A stretch of 64,000 nt of DNA, from the NCBI GenBank assembly GCA_900473685.1, contig UCNE01000019.1:1-64000 (forward strand), given 5' to 3'. The notes beneath the pieces are model-generated. The model was given only the letters and a program-made list of their open reading frames with translations, was not told where the DNA came from and ran no database searches. This stretch comes from Hyphomicrobiales bacterium (GTDB lineage Bacteria > Pseudomonadota > Alphaproteobacteria > Rhizobiales > Rhizobiaceae). Below, piece by piece: positions 63,028 to 64,000 of the stretch (position 1 is the stretch's first letter; every line of letters begins with the position of its first letter). Both the position numbers and the translations under genes were made by a program.

Positions 63028-63030
63028 AAA

Positions 63031-64000
63031 TCAAGCCGATTTGAACCGCGCCATGAGCTCAGCACGGGCCGGATCGGTCAGCGTCACCGCCGCACCGAAT
63101 TCCAGCTTGGTCAGCGACGCCTCGTCCGGATAGACGATCTTGTTCGACGTTACATCGGCCGGAAGCAGCTTGAGCACGCGGCTGTCGGTGGTGGGCGCAC
63201 CGTTGGCGATATGTTCCTTGACGGCGTTTTCCGGCGTCATCAGGTAGTTGAGCAGTGCATAACCCGCCGGTTTGTTGGCGGCGCTTTTGGGGATTGCGTA
63301 GAAATCGGTCCAGATTTCACCGCCGTCGACGCCGAGGATGTAGGCGATTTCCGGCATGTCGCGGTTGAGTTGGGCGCCGTCATTGGTCCAGCACATGGTC
63401 ATCCAGGCGTCTGTCGCCCGCATGCCCGGCTGGTAGTCGCTGTTGATACCGTAGAGATGCGGCTTGACCTTGATCAACAGTTCCTCTGCCTTCGCCAATT
63501 CTTCCGGCTTGATCGAGTTGAAGGAATAGCCAAGCGACACCAACGCGCTGCCGATGGTGGTCAACTGGTAGTCATGCACCATGGCACGGCCGTCGGCCTC
63601 GGTCATGGCGACTTCAAAGAAGTCCTTCCAGGAGGTCAGCTTCGTCTTGATCTTAGAGGTGTTCACGGCCATGCCGGTTGTGCCCCAGTTCTTTGGCAAG
63701 GCGTAGGTCGTGCCGTCGATGGCGCCTTCGGAGGTGAAACGCGCCGATTCTGTGGCTTGCGAGAAAGCGGAAACCTTCGACATGTCGAGCGGGTCGATCA
63801 GGCCGAGTTTCACATAAGTGGAGATCGTGTAATTGGTCGGCACGAACAGATCCCAGCCGGTGCCGCCGGCCTGGAGCTTCGCCAGCATTTCCTCGTTCGA
63901 GCCGAAGACGTTGACTTCGACTGCAACGCCGGTCGCCGCCGTGAAGGCTTCGAAGGTCGCCGGGTCATGATAGTTGGGCCAGGTGGCAAGCGACATGGTC
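63031..64000 (-). CDS. Periplasmic binding protein of the polyamine-type importer (N-terminus beyond window)
   Basis: The visible C-terminal 320 or so residues begin within SLATWPNYHDPATFEAFTAA, which is the start of the mature PotD/PotF-like fold, so the signal peptide and a few residues lie to the right of the window. Recognisable blocks are DLFVPTNYTISTYVKLGLID near the start, LPKNWGTTGMAVN, and WTDFYAIPKSAANKPAGYAL near the C-terminus. The family binds polyamines and other small cations or acids. The ligand is not predictable here. It is the first gene of the importer run visible in this window. Confidence 0.88.
   Translation of the reverse strand, partial: TMSLATWPNYHDPATFEAFTAATGVAVEVNVFGSNEEMLAKLQAGGTGWDLFVPTNYTISTYVKLGLIDPLDMSKVSAFSQATESARFTSEGAIDGTTYALPKNWGTTGMAVNTSKIKTKLTSWKDFFEVAMTEADGRAMVHDYQLTTIGSALVSLGYSFNSIKPEELAKAEELLIKVKPHLYGINSDYQPGMRATDAWMTMCWTNDGAQLNRDMPEIAYILGVDGGEIWTDFYAIPKSAANKPAGYALLNYLMTPENAVKEHIANGAPTTDSRVLKLLPADVTSNKIVYPDEASLTKLEFGAAVTLTDPARAELMARFKSA

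Noticed and set aside
1-64000. tRNA, rRNA, CRISPR arrays and repABC-type replication genes
   Set aside because: None was recognised by reading; a covariance-model scan would be needed to exclude small RNAs.

Overview
The window looks like a replicon of a Rhizobiaceae alphaproteobacterium (Rhizobium, Agrobacterium, Ensifer or Shinella type), probably a plasmid or chromid. The reasons are the density of ABC uptake operons, a short second FtsZ, a RIME-like rhizobial intergenic repeat at 62905-63027, a ParB / KlcA / DUF5983 / DUF932 block typical of rhizobial plasmids and integrative elements, and many decayed insertion sequences. No tRNA, rRNA, CRISPR array or replication gene was recognised.

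Layout. 1-8548: the 3'-truncated end of a NarL-class sensor kinase, a secreted Gly/Asn-rich protein, then an acyltransferase, two family-2 glycosyltransferases and a polysaccharide-type ABC exporter. 8549-16904: one operon-like run, FMN reductase, dimethylsulfone monooxygenase (SfnG), a complete Liv-type ABC importer and an SfnB-like flavoprotein, closed by a strong hairpin; this reads as an organosulfur acquisition system. 17499-25035 (minus strand): an M20 amidohydrolase, a Dpp/Opp-type importer and a homocysteine S-methyltransferase, preceded by the stump of a LacI regulator.

25128-40600 is a mobile-element and plasmid-maintenance region. It holds remnants of IS110 and IS1595, a ParB-like gene with an in-frame stop, small accessory genes each behind a similar CCCGGC hairpin, KlcA-type antirestriction, a ParE/Phd toxin-antitoxin pair, and a DUF932 gene cut by a 3.2-kb Tn3-family element whose transposase has a deletion. 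The Tn3 element abuts an IS5 end, and a LysR/MFS efflux module lies exactly between two IS5 ends. An internally deleted IS6 element follows.

40664-51373: a MocR regulator and two DUF983 genes, a RibD-like reductase opposite an ArsR/SRPBCC pair with two matching palindromes, a decayed second copy of an RND pump, a methyltransferase/TetR pair opposite a FAD oxidoreductase, and a broken SnoaL-like gene. 51176-59356: a TetR-KAS(FabF)-FtsZ-coiled-coil gene run divergent from a membrane fusion protein-RND pump-TetR operon; this is the most unusual assembly here. 59443-64000: two SDR genes and a PotB/PotC/PotD-like ABC importer, incomplete at the right edge.

All coordinates, frames and repeats were read from the sequence. 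Family names rest on recognised motifs, and substrate assignments are inference.
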